From Gautieria morchelliformis (Eukaryota > Basidiomycota > Agaricomycetes > Gomphales > Gomphaceae), in the NCBI GenBank assembly GCA_015179125.1, contig WHVA01000160.1:124001-188000 (forward strand): 64,000 nucleotides of DNA, given 5' to 3'. Below are positions 45,682-56,222 of this stretch, in pieces. Under the pieces are notes generated by a model. The model was not told where the DNA came from and did not search any database. It saw only the letters and a list, made by a program, of their open reading frames with translations. The position numbers and the translations under genes were made by a program. Positions within the stretch are counted from its first letter, which is position 1, and each line of letters opens with the position of its first letter.

Positions 45682-46926
45682 TGTCAAGATTGGTTTTCAA
45701 GCGTTAATATTGTGTATTAGTGAACACAGCGAATGCCCGAATAACTTGTGCGAATAAGTATGCCCTTCTGCGAATAAGTGAACCGATGAATGTTCACGAA
45801 ACAAGAGGGTTGCCCGAACGGGGCTCGCCCTATCTACAGTCGTAGCGAAATAGCTCGCAGCACTTGACGACGTAACGTGCAAGATATCGCGGAAGGGCTG
45901 TCTAAGTTTTGACGGTCCCTTCGCCAACAGCACAGAAAGTAGTTCAAAGGCTAAGGTAACGAAGATGAAGTATGAGAACTCACCAGTGGTGCCTAGGTCC
46001 TTGGCTGGTTGAAGATAGAAATCTTCAAGGGGAGGCTCGAGACTATGATCACAGCGAGGTCAAGTTTTCACAAGATGGACGACGTATGATAATTGAACTG
46101 GGGAATATACATGCGAATGTAAACTATTTATATCGAATGCTCGTAAGGTATCGGCGAATAGGAAAGAGGCCGTCACGAGTCAGGGTTGGATAGGGGTGCG
46201 CAGTCATGATACAGCATAGATGAAATAAACATACAATAGAATGTGAAAAGAGGGGGAACGTGAAACGACGGGGAGTAAAGGTGGCGAAGGCACTTATGGA
46301 CAAAACCATGTCTTGGGACCCGCATACATGCTACCCTGCACGGGCTCTTGGTCTACTGGGTTGATTCCGCACGACCTATGGGAGGGATGCCCTGCGAACA
46401 CACTTTGACCATACGAACGCCCAATGGGGTTGGATTAAGAAGACAATGGGGTTAATGATGAACCATCATGCCGGGTGAATGGTATCGATCGTATTTGATG
46501 GTGTGCCTGCTGGCGAATGATGCGAGCAGCGAATAGCCATTCGGTGAAATGCAAGGAAGGGCGAACAGAGGTGACATAGGGGAGGAGAGGTCGAGGTGGA
46601 GGGCGAAGCCGAGCGAACAGTGAGGAGGAGTAGCGAAAGGGAAAATGGGGATACCAAGGTGCAGGAAATACACTGGTCATGACAATCCAACTATCAGAAC
46701 ACCATCGGGAGAGGGTCGGGGAGAGGAGGTGGTAGACCCAGTGATGACTTGTCAAGTCAGTCCAAAGCCGTCGGTCGTGCGTTTAACGGCGTGGCGATGG
46801 TAACGGGCGCGAATCAGTGAACATCGGTTGCCGAACATGACAATGGCGATCGGAACGAACATGGAAATGGGGTGAGAAATGGCAGGACAGAACACCTGAG
46901 TTATGAGGAATAAACGCGTCATGACA
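45682..46926 (-). mobile_element. LTR-like family copy 8, nested in Helitron X
   Basis: Minus orientation, 1245 bp, CAGTA duplicated at 45677-45681 and 46927-46931. Long form. Confidence 0.93.
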
Positions 46927-47051
46927 CAGTAAGGTCAAGTGAATCAGTAAGGTCAAGTGAATCAGTAAGGTCAAGTGAATCAGTAAGGTCAAGTGAATCA
47001 GTAAGGTCAAGTGCATTGGGGTAAATAGGATCATGCAAAATATATCCCTGT

Positions 47052-47380
47052 TCATATAGTATCATGAATCATGTATGCACCCATGGAACAGCTGAACATG
47101 CAGAGCTCTCTCTCGACCTCTGGGATGGCCCTCCCAGCGACTCTAGACATGAAAGTGGTAATGGTCTTGACTGAATCATCAGAGATTATAAGATTGCACC
47201 TATTGTCATAATCCACAGGTTTCAAAGCTTGTGCATTGTAAAATATATCCAATAGTGATCTTGGGGATCCTGAATTTTGACAATGTGGTTATATCGATAT
47301 GCCAGCTGATCCTCCGGTGACACTCTCACAGAACCAGAAACAATACCAAAATAAGAAATGGGGGAAGACCCAAAGTGCAG
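47052..47380 (-). pseudogene. Coding-like remnant shared with element Z
   Basis: The minus-strand frame (47252-47052) has ALKPVDYDNRCNLIISDDSV then KTITTFMSRVAG and EVEREL. It is nearly the same as the plus-strand frame 52002-52286 of element Z. The family is unknown. The shared sequence continues to about 47380 opposite 51720-51860 of element Z. Confidence 0.5.
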
Positions 47381-47389
47381 TTGGATAGC

Positions 47390-47616
47390 ATGTCCTCATA
47401 ACGTGTCCTCACAGGCAGTGTGTCCCCACACGTAATGTGTCCTCACAGGTAGCGTGTCCCCACACATAATGTGTCCCCACAGGTAGCGTGTCCCCACACG
47501 TAATGTGTCCTCACAGGTAGCGTGTCCCCACACGTAACGTGTCCTCACAGGTAGCGTGTCCTCACATGTAACGTGTCCTCACAGGTAGTGTGTCCCCACA
47601 TGTAACGTGTCCTCAC
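47390..47616. repeat. Minisatellite of Helitron X
   Basis: 34-bp composite units made of alternating GTGTCCTCACAGGTAGC and GTGTCCCCACACGTAAT-like 17-mers. It is the inverse of the array at 50845-51319. Confidence 0.88.
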
Positions 47617-47758
47617 TGTCAGGGGACACCCTGTTTTCCATTTCCAGTTCCGACACCGCACCCAGTTCCGACTCCATTTCCGACTCCACTTCCGGTTCCG
47701 ATTCCATCTCTGCCTCCGCTTTTGGAAATGATTCTGCTTCTGGGAGAACTTCCACCAG
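47617..47758 (+). repeat. Gypsy LTR fragment (first 142 bp)
   Basis: Starts TGTCAGGGGACACCC and matches 8321-8460 and 16666-16807 up to AACTTCCACCAG, where LTR copy 9 begins. The rest of the LTR is not found on the other side, so this is a truncated solo LTR. Confidence 0.88.
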
Positions 47759-48834
47759 TGTCAAGATTGGTTTTCAAGCGTTAATATCGTGTATTAGTGA
47801 ACACAGCGAATGCCCGAATAGCTTGTGCGAATAAGTATGCCGTTCGGCGAATAGGTGAACTGATGAATGTTCATGAAACAAGAGGGTTGCCCGAACAGGG
47901 CTCGCCCTATCTACAGTCGTAGCAAAATAGCTCACAGCACTTGACGAAGTAACGTGCAAGATATCGCGGAAGGGCTGTCTATGTTTCGACGGTCCCTTCG
48001 CTGGCGAAGGTGCTCCTTCAGAGCCCTTCGCCAACAGCACAGAAAGTAGTTTGAAGGCTAAGGTAACAAAGATGAAGTATGAGAACTCACCAGTGATGCC
48101 TAAGTCCTTGGCTGGTCGAAGATAGAAATCTTCAAGGAGAGGCTCAAGACGGTGATCACAGCGAGGTCAAGTTTGCACAAGATGGACGACGTATGATAAT
48201 TGAACTGGGGAATATACATGCCAATGTAAACTACTTATATCTAATGCTCGTACGGTATCAGCGAATAGGAAAGAGGCCGTCATGAGTCAGGGTTGGATAG
48301 GGGTGCGCAGTCATGATACTAAGGAGATGGAATAAACATACAATAGAGTGAGGGAGGAGTGCGAACATGAAATGACGGAGAGTAAAGGTGGCGAAGGTAC
48401 TTATGTACGAAACCATGTCTTGGGACCCGCATACATGTCACCCTGCACGGACTCTTTGTCCACTGGGTCGATCCCACATGACCTACGGAAGGAACGCTCT
48501 GCGAACATACTTTGGCCATACGAAAACCCAAAGGGGTTGGATTTAAGAAGATGATGGGGTTAGTGATGAATCATTACGCCGGGTAAATGGTATCGATCGT
48601 GTTTGATGGTGTGCCTTGTTGGCGAAATGTGCGAGCAGCGAATAGCGGTTTGGCGAAATGTGGCGAAGAGTGAACGGAGAGAACATAGGGGAGGCGTGGC
48701 CGAAGGGAGAGGCGAAGCCGAGCGAGCACGGAGGAGGAGTAGCGAACGAGGGAATGGGGGTACCAAGGTGCAGGAAATACATAGGTCATGACAATCCGAT
48801 TGTCAGAACACCATCGGAAGAGGGTGTCAAGATT
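47759..48834 (-). repeat. LTR-like family copy 9 (truncated)
   Basis: Minus orientation, starts TGTCAAGATTGG after ACCAG and is cut at 48834 inside its outer segment by copy 10. No matching ACCAG is found downstream. Confidence 0.85.
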
Positions 48835-50098
48835 GGTTTTTAGGCGTTAATATTGTGTATTAGTGAACACAACGAATGCCCGAATAACTTGTGCGAATAA
48901 GTATGCTGTTCGGCGAATAAGTGAACCGATGAATGTTCACGAAACAAAGGGGTTGCCTGAACGGGGCTCGCCCTGTCTACAGTCGTAGCGAAACAGCTCG
49001 CAGCACTTGACGACGTAACGTGCAAGATATCGTGGAAGGGCTGTCTAAGTTTCGACGGTCCCTTCGCTGGCGAAGGTGCTCCTTCGGAGCCCTTCACCAA
49101 CAGCACAGAAAGTAGTTCAAAGGCTAAGGTAACGAAGACGAAGTATGAGAACTCACCAGTGATGCCTAAGTCCTTGGCTGGTCGAAGATAGAAATCTTCA
49201 AGGAGAGGCTCAAGACGATGATCACAGCGAGGTCAAGTTTGCACAAGATGGACGACGTATGATAATTGAACTGGGGAATGTACATGCGAATGTAAACTAC
49301 TTATATCGAATGCTCGTAAGGTATCAGCGAATAGGAAAGAGGCCGTCACGAGTCAGGGTTGGATAGGGGTGCACAGTCATGATACAACATAGATGAAATA
49401 AACATACAATAGAATGTAAGAAGGGGGAAAACATGAAATGACGGAGAGTAGAGGTGGCGAAGGCATTTATGGACAAAACCATGTCTTGGGACCCGTGTAC
49501 ATGCTACCCTGCACGGACTCTTGGTCTACTGGGTTGATTCCGCACGGCCTATGGGGGGATGTCCTGCGAACATACTCTGACCATACGAACACCCAATGGG
49601 GTTGGATTTAAGAAGACGATGGGGTTAATGATGGACCATCATGCCGGGTGAATGGTATCGATCGTTTTTGATGGTGTGCCTGCTGGCGAATGATGCGAGC
49701 AGCGAATAGCCGTTCGGCGAGATGCAAGGGAGGTCGAACAGAGGTGACACAGGGGAGGAGAGGCCGAGGAGGAGGGCGAAGCCGAGCGAACACTGAGGAG
49801 GAGTGGCGAAAGGGAAAACGGGGATACCACGGTGCAGGAAATGCACAGGTCATGACAACCCAACTATTCGGACACCATCGGAAGAGGGTCGAGTAGAGGA
49901 GGTGGTAGGCCCAGCGATGACTGCCAAGTCAGTCTCAGGACGTCGATAGTGTGTTTTGACGGCGCGGCTATAGTAGTTGGCGCGAACAGCGAGAGTTGGT
50001 TGCCGAACATAACAATGGTGATCAGAACGAACACGAAGGTGGGGTGAAAAAATAGGGAAACTGAGCTTCTAAGTATGGGAGATAAACGCGTCATGACA
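48835..50098 (-). repeat. LTR-like family copy 10
   Basis: Minus orientation, complete ends (TGTCAAGATTGG...CGTCATGACA), 1264 bp. Flanks are GAGGG left and CTATA right, so no target duplication. Together with copy 9 this suggests recombination between two copies or a deletion. Confidence 0.88.
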
Positions 50099-50127
50099 CT
50101 ATACTGGTGGTTGGCTTACTCTTTTAC

Positions 50128-50210
50128 CCCCAAGGAGGCCCAGCAACAGCAAGAGACACCCAGAGAAAGTTTCTCTGGGTGTCTCTTGCTGTTGCTGGGT
50201 CTCCTTGGGG
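50128..50210. repeat. Near-perfect palindrome, 40-bp arms
   Basis: Arms 50128-50167 and 50171-50210 pair with one mismatch around a 3-bp loop. The core reads ACCCAGAGAA-AGT-TTCTCTGGGT. It lies at the left edge of element Z, just after LTR copy 10. Confidence 0.92.
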
Positions 50211-50844
50211 ATAATATTGCTATTTGATCTAATGTAAATTCTGTAATCTTATTTTTATCTCTTTTGTTATTGTATTTTACCATATGTACTGTACATTTTT
50301 TGACATTTTTTCGAGAAATAGATATCAATACATTATCCTGAACTTGCTAAAATTAATGACAACAGGCTCTGCTTGCAATGTAGTTTCTTTTGTTATTATT
50401 TTATTTTGTATACTGTCTATGTTAAAACAAACATTAATAAGTTTCCCTGAGTTTGCTAAAGTTAATGATAAGTAACAGCCTCTGCTTGCAAATATAAATA
50501 AGTCTATTCCTCTAATATTCACTATAAACCCTCTGTTATATTGCCCCTACAATAAATTCACTTTGAGGCTCTTGGGGATATGTTAAACATGGGGGATGCT
50601 ACACACACTATAGGGACATGCTATGCACACTACAGGGCAACATGCTATAAACAAGGGACAAGCTACACACTACAGGGTGACACACCATGCATGGGGGACA
50701 CGCTACAAACAAGGGACATATTATGCACACTATACTTGGGGGACGCTTGCATGGGGACATGCCACGCATGCTATACTTGAGGGTCAGACTACCCTACACA
50801 TGCTATACTTGGGGACACACTACATGTTTGGGGACACGCTGCAT

Positions 50845-51319
50845 GTGAGGACATGCTATGTGTGAGGACACGCTACGTGTGAGGACACGCTACGTGTGAG
50901 GACACGCTACGTGTGAGGACACGCTACGTGTGAGGACACGCTACGTGTGAGGACACGCTACGTGTGAGGACACGCTACGTGAACGTGTGAGGACACGCTA
51001 CGTGTGAGGACACGCTACGTGTGAGGACACGCTACGTGTGAGGACACGCTACGTGTGAGGACACGCTACGTGTGAGGACACGCTACGTGTGAGGACACGC
51101 TACGTGTGAGGACACGCTACGTGTGAGGACACGCTACGTGTGAGGACACGCTACGTGTGAGGACACGCTACGTGTGAGGACACGCTACGTGTGAGGACAC
51201 GCTACGTGTGAGGACACGCTACGTGTGAGGACACGCTACGTGTGAGGACACGCTACGTGTGAGGACACGCTACGTGTGAGGACACGCTACGTGTGAGGAC
51301 ACGCTACGTGTGAGGACAT
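50845..51319. repeat. 17-bp minisatellite, about 28 units
   Basis: Nearly identical GTGTGAGGACACGCTAC units, with one irregular unit near 50978 (CTACGTGAACGTGTGAG). More diverged related units extend left to about 50590. The homogeneity implies recent expansion. Confidence 0.95.
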
Positions 51320-51912
51320 GCTATCTACTGAGGTTATTAGCAGGTCAACTGCCTCTTTGGTCACCAGGCAAAACAGATCGCATAGATCTGACTTTGTACT
51401 ATCCAGTCCTGGCATGTATAGCGGAGTTAGCTCACATGAGTGTGAACGAGGGGCACCCAGCCCTCAGATACAAAGGGATCAATTCACCACTCCCTGATGG
51501 ATCAACTGCCTTTATTGTCAAGCTTGGAACACCGATCAATGAAGGCAACTTGGATGGGAGCAATAGGTGGCCTACAGCACCAACCGCAGCTGTGCAGAGT
51601 AAAATGAGGACACGCATCACAAGAGAAGGAAATGTCCTGCCTATCATCACATCTGTCTGCCTTGGGACTCATGCTTGGGATTTACTCAACAACAACCAAG
51701 GAAGGGACAGAGCACATCAAATCCAACTGCATTTTGGGTCTTCCCCCATTTCTGATTTTGGTATTGTTTCTATTTCTCTGAGAGTATCACCGGAGGATCA
51801 GCTGGCATATATATATAGAAGCATTGTCAAAATTAAGGATCCCCAAGATCACTATTGGATCTATTTCACAATGCACAAGGGCAAGGAATTGCTACTGGAA
51901 TGTAACATGTAA
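51310..51912 (+). CDS. Unknown ORF within Helitron Z
   Basis: About 180 residues beyond the minisatellite-encoded start, with blocks VNEGHPALRYKGINS, SPLPDGSTAFIVKLGTP, RITREGNVLPIITS and VSPEDQLAYIYRS. Composition looks protein-like and part is conserved in inverted form in element X (47260-47380). No family is recognised; it is not a Rep/helicase. The true start is unclear because the listed ATG lies at the end of the minisatellite. Confidence 0.4.
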   Translation: MRTCYLLRLLAGQLPLWSPGKTDRIDLTLYYPVLACIAELAHMSVNEGHPALRYKGINSPLPDGSTAFIVKLGTPINEGNLDGSNRWPTAPTAAVQSKMRTRITREGNVLPIITSVCLGTHAWDLLNNNQGRDRAHQIQLHFGSSPISDFGIVSISLRVSPEDQLAYIYRSIVKIKDPQDHYWIYFTMHKGKELLLECNM

Positions 51913-52001
51913 ACTGTTCACTTTTGACATGTGTCTGGTGTGCATGGATTCCATTATTTTGATGAGTCCTTTCATGATGGATTTCCTGATGGCATTCCTG
52001 C

Positions 52002-52286
52002 ATGGTTCCAAGACAGTGCAGTGACTCCCAAAGTGGCACATCAACTATGGAATGGAGCCACTTTTCTGTTCTTCGAGAGGAAAGCCTTCTCAAAGCTTTG
52101 AAACCTGTGGATTATGATAATAGGCGCAATCTTATAATACCTGATGATTCAGTCAAGACTATTACCACTTTCATGTCTAGAGTTGCTGCGAGGACCATCA
52201 CAGATGTAGAGAGGGAGGTCTGCATGTTCGTATCTGTGTATGCACACTACACCAGGGAACCCCCTACGCATACTGGGGTGCACTAG
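52002..52286 (+). pseudogene. Second coding-like remnant of Helitron Z
   Basis: Contains ALKPVDYDNRRNLIIPDDSV, KTITTFMSRVAAR and DVEREVCMF, matching 47052-47252 (minus) in element X. It may be a further exon or frame of the 51310 ORF. Unknown family. Confidence 0.4.
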
Positions 52287-52648
52287 GAGAACCGCAGTGC
52301 AGGTTGCAGCACAGAAACACTTTATCAAAGCTCCTCAAGGCCCTTAAGTCGGGATGACTGCACCTTGGGCAACCCAGCTGATAATGAGGCATATGACCCA
52401 GACCTTTATGAAGTAGATGATTGGTATATATGAACATCCCATACGGAGAAAATGCATATAATCATCACACCTTTTGAGGATATACACACAGGGAGCACAT
52501 GACATAAAGGGACATGGGAAACATGAGAAGAGGATATATTGTACAAGATGCATTTTATTTACCCCAATGCATTTGACCTTACCGATGCATTTGACCTTAC
52601 TGGTGCATTTGACTTAAACCCCCGCGCGAAGCGCGGGTACCCACCTAG

Positions 52649-53450
52649 TAGCATAGAACATGAGAGAGACTATCATGTATATACCGAAGGTTTAGAAAAT
52701 AATGTATTAATAATCCGGTATCTCCCCTTAGCTATATTCGGCTTCCGGCTAAAAGCCGGTTTTTAACCAAGCCAAGCTGCGGTTCCTCGGCTTGGCTTAG
52801 AGCTATAATTAAAATAGCCGGCTTTGGTAAGCGTGGCTCGGCGCTAAGCCAAAGCCGCGCCGCGGCAACACCAATTAGAACGACCAAATGGTGTTAAGAA
52901 TGTTTATTAGAACCCGTCGGTTCTAGTAGACTAGCTGGTAAAATCCACAACTAGATTTGCGGTTCGTTCTTTAACCTGCTGCTTCAGCTCTGTCAATTAC
53001 GCGCGATACATGTCGCTTGGACTGTTTGTAAAACATACTACGCTCGGACTTTTTGGCGGACCCTTTCCCCGCACTCTACAGTAGTCATGCGAGGCGTCTG
53101 AACTTCCTGCGTGGCAAAACGTAGGCAAACCTTTCCAGGGACCACGGGGGAGAATCATCTCGGACTAATCTCAGGGGATCTAGAAAACACCACTTCGACT
53201 CAGCAATTGAAACCCTGAGGCAGACGCCGTGAGGCGCTCAGTTTGGATATAAATGATGTGTATCAGCCGACTTTAAATAGCACACGTATACGGCCTGCTC
53301 TTCATCTCATCCAAGAGAACACATAATTCGAATAGCTACGATAAGATCAGTACTAGCCTACTGTAATGTAACACAAATATACGGTGAACCTGACGTACAC
53401 TGCAGATGAGAGTTGCCAACGGACATGAGATGTCATCCGAATATTCCCTG
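52649..53450. other. Gene-free stretch with GGCTTGGCTT-type repeats
   Basis: 52735-52865 has inverted and direct AGCCGGCTTT/GGCTTGGC motifs (for example CGGCTAAAAGCCGG), like 35290-35440. The remainder shows no gene. Confidence 0.5.
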
Positions 53451-53950
53451 ACCACCTCAGCCATAAGGTAGCAGTTTCCGTAATTTACTTGATTGGAAAC
53501 CATGCGAGTAAGCAGTCGCGCCGAGTCGATTGATGCGTCCTGGAGCCTTAGTGGCGTTCAGATGCTTATGACCAGCCTTTCCCTTCATGCAGTTGATGGC
53601 ATGAGCTTCGCTGTGAGAGTAAAGGACGAGGTAGAGAAAGTAAATACGAACACGTTTGAAAAGGCCGTTGGGAAGTGACGACCATCGTTTTTTCGTGCCA
53701 GAATGTGATTTTAACTTGGGAAAATAGTTGAGTGCTGAAGTGGTAAAAGATGATGATCCGCCGAGAAGGATTCGTGTGGCTAGCGACACATTTTGCGCTA
53801 CATGGGCCAACATCCTCCACAGCTTGCGAAGGTTGGTCGCTCAGATAAATTGGTTCCGCGATCGAGTGTTGCCGCCGTTCGGCTTTGGCCGCCGAGCAAT
53901 ACTAACTGTACCAGTTGTGAATTCGGTGAATTTCCAGCATTGATGCCAGG

Positions 53951-54343
53951 TTAACGTCTTCGCACGATTTCCCAATAAACGTACAGAGGATAGGGCAGTT
54001 CAAGGAGTCTTTCAAAATCCAAAAACCCGACCTGGCTCAGACGAATAGGAGCTACGTCCACCTTCCCTTCGACATTACTGCTATTAGGCAGGAGGAACAG
54101 GTCCGCGAATATAGGAGACTCCCGCACGACCATGTAACGGGAAATCTTCAACAAATGTATTTTGTACCTGAGTCCAGGACGGTAAGTTGAATGAAGGTTT
54201 GGGGCACTGGAGCTACATACTAACGAACTAAAAAGACAACCCCATTTTCCAAATAGGTAGCGATTGGATTCTGCATGACGATGGAGCGCTTCAATCCCGC
54301 TGCCAGTTAGGGCTGGTGTCACGCTTCGGTTCTTTCCAAACAA
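53951..54343 (-). CDS. BTB/POZ-domain protein (partial model)
   Basis: The minus-strand frame contains YKIHLLKISRYMVVRESPIF then ADLFLLPN, IRLSQVGFLDFERLLELPYP, the typical pattern of basidiomycete BTB/POZ proteins. The likely exon begins at 54167, after an AG in CTCAG; the sequence from 54168 to 54343 in this frame is probably intron plus upstream DNA. The expected C-terminal helical part may lie at 53460-53940 on the minus strand, where frames are interrupted, so gene integrity is uncertain. BTB domains mediate dimerisation and protein interaction. Confidence 0.6.
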   Translation of the reverse strand: MFGKNRSVTPALTGSGIEALHRHAESNRYLFGKWGCLFSSLVCSSSAPNLHSTYRPGLRYKIHLLKISRYMVVRESPIFADLFLLPNSSNVEGKVDVAPIRLSQVGFLDFERLLELPYPLYVYWEIVRRR

Positions 54344-54489
54344 ATGGAATTAGCGGCCAACCAAGTTGAAGGATGGACCACCTTGCGAAGAAATAAGTAT
54401 AAAGGTTTCAAGCCTTGTGTGGGCCTTCAAGATGTCACTACCTAGATGAAACTGCGTGCAAGTACAGTAATGTGATTCATTGATCCTAG

Positions 54490-55560
54490 GTGTCCCCTAG
54501 CACTGCGCAGGCCAAACTAGTCATGATCACCAGAGACGAGGCGCTCAAGTACTTCGAAACGTACGTACAAGATGAATTGAAGTTGATTCCGATCATCATC
54601 ACCGGCAGTTTCCTGTTCCAGAATCAGTGCTGTAAGTGTCCCTCACACTTTCAATTGCCTCAGCACCGAAAGCGACACACCTAGGTTTCTACGCTGGAGG
54701 CGGCCCACTAAGCACTAAGAGCGAACCTCCTCTTCCCGATCGCACACAAAACCGTCATTTTGCCACACGATCGTGCACGGTGTGAAGCATTGTGGGAGGG
54801 AGTTCGCCCACGCTCGCGAGTCGTTTCTCGTTGATGTCTTCTCACTCTGCTCTCTGGTCTAGCTTTGCTTTCGCTTTTGCTCGTTGCACTTCCCTCAACC
54901 TTCCTATGCTCGTTGCTTATTGCTCGTCACGTTGCTCAAGTCTATCCTTCCATCCATGGTATACAAAGAATAGATCATCCTTACGCTCACAGATCTCTTG
55001 AACCGATCCCAGCTCCGACTCGCAGGCCTTCATATATCACTGTTCACGCACCGCTGGGAGCCTGCGATGTGCGCGTGTTCCGACTCGGAGTGATGTCGGG
55101 AAAGGGCCCAAGATGCAGGCAACTTGCTCACGTTCTCTACAATCGGCGGGACGACGGTGACTCATGGGATCTCGGCTCTCGCTCCTGAGGGACCAGACAC
55201 CAGACATTGTCACAAGTAAAATGTGGAATATCTTTATCAGAACTGATACTTCGAGTCCAGCAACGGAATACGCAGAATTTATTCCTGTTATGGCACCCCA
55301 CTGCCATGGCGTCAGCCCTAATCCTGAACGTAGATTCCCGCCTTGTGAGCGATTTGCATTGACTACTTGTCACCTATACCTTCTATCTTCCTTTCTTCTT
55401 GATCGTCGTTTATTCACAGTCTTATTCACGCCACTCCATTACAATGAGATCACCTATAATATTTATAATCCACTCGTCTGTTTATAAAGTCCAATGATCC
55501 TTTCTCGTTTCATCCTCCCTCGAAGTCCTTCCCTAACACTAGCTTTCCCACCGGTTTAAG
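54490..55560 (+). other. Unassigned region with weak ORFs
   Basis: A plus-strand frame (54490-54684) reads TRDEALKYFETYVQDELKLI and PIIITGSFLFQNQ, with a plausible GT-AG intron at about 54630-54683 leading to FYAGGGPLSTKSEPP. It could be a small exon pair. No family is recognised. Confidence 0.3.
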
Positions 55561-56222
55561 GTGTTTATGGACATCTTCAGCCGGGAAAGCTAGGGGATTT
55601 CGTGAGCCTATATACTTTCCTTACCTATGCCTGGTACCATGTTCAAATGATTCTAACCCCCATGAACTCTTTCTCTTCCAATTTTACTTCGACAGACAAC
55701 ATTGAAGATATTTGTAAGATTTTTACTGTGTTCAGATAATTTGTTGTAAGAATCTTAACAACCTTTCCCAGGGCAACCGTGTGTGTAATCAAGGCTCTTT
55801 TCCAAGCTTAGGCCGTGATACAAGCTATCAGAAGTTTTCCTCTAAAGCGTATCCAGATGCACAGCATCAAAGGAATATATCTTATTCCATATCGGCGAGG
55901 TAGGTCAATAGAACGTTCACCCTATGAGTTCTCTTTCCCAGCTGACCCAACCACTTCTAGACTCGTGATCAGTCTGTTTGATATTATGTGTCGAAACTTG
56001 TTACATATCGTAGATCGACAAGCTGGCTTCCCAGCATAGAACGCTTCGCCAGCATTCCTAAAGGCTCAGTCTCTCATTTCACTGACACAGTGGGTCGTCG
56101 TTGAAGGTAATATCCAAATAAAACTGACAGCCCACCTGTTGCATATAAGTACACTGTTATAAGAACATGTCAAGCTTTGTCCAGGCTGAAACCTCAACCT
56201 GTCAAACAATGACGCTGAAGGT
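55561..56222. other. Intergenic, nothing recognised
   Basis: No ORF with recognisable features. It is the downstream flank of the nitrilase gene. Confidence 0.5.

Larger units (their letters stand above)
45613..47616 (-). mobile_element. Helitron-like element X, truncated at its 5' side
   Basis: Its 3' end on the minus strand is a GCGTGAAGC-centred hairpin followed by GTACCCACCTAG ending at 45613, with T next. Repeats of AAGGTCAAGTGAATCAGT follow (46927-47010), then a coding-like remnant (47052-47380) and a 34-bp minisatellite (47390-47616). The sequence matches element Z in the opposite direction. It stops abruptly at a gypsy LTR fragment (47617). LTR copy 8 is nested inside it. Confidence 0.7.
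50099..52648 (+). mobile_element. Helitron-like element Z
   Basis: Its 3' end is a perfect hairpin (CCCGCGC-GAA-GCGCGGG, 52621-52637), then TACCCAC and CTAG at 52645-52648, followed by T. Internal order is a 40-bp-arm palindrome, A+T-rich part, minisatellite, coding-like frames and AATGCATTTGACCTTA repeats. Its 5' TC end was not identified, probably lost where LTR copy 10 abuts. It mirrors element X. Confidence 0.7.

Noticed and set aside
26144-49106. Conserved ~88-residue ORF (MLLAKGS...-type) in many LTR copies
   Set aside because: It appears in every copy as part of the repeat, with no domain, and is broken or length-variable among copies. It is better explained as a shadow frame of the LTR sequence.
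50845-51319. CRISPR-like regular repeat
   Set aside because: Units are directly adjacent with no unique spacers, and the organism is a eukaryote; this is a minisatellite.
52621-52637. Rho-independent terminator-like hairpin
   Set aside because: A bacterial-type terminator makes no sense here, there is no T-tract, and the CTAG-T end and repeated GAA-loop hairpins fit a Helitron 3' end.
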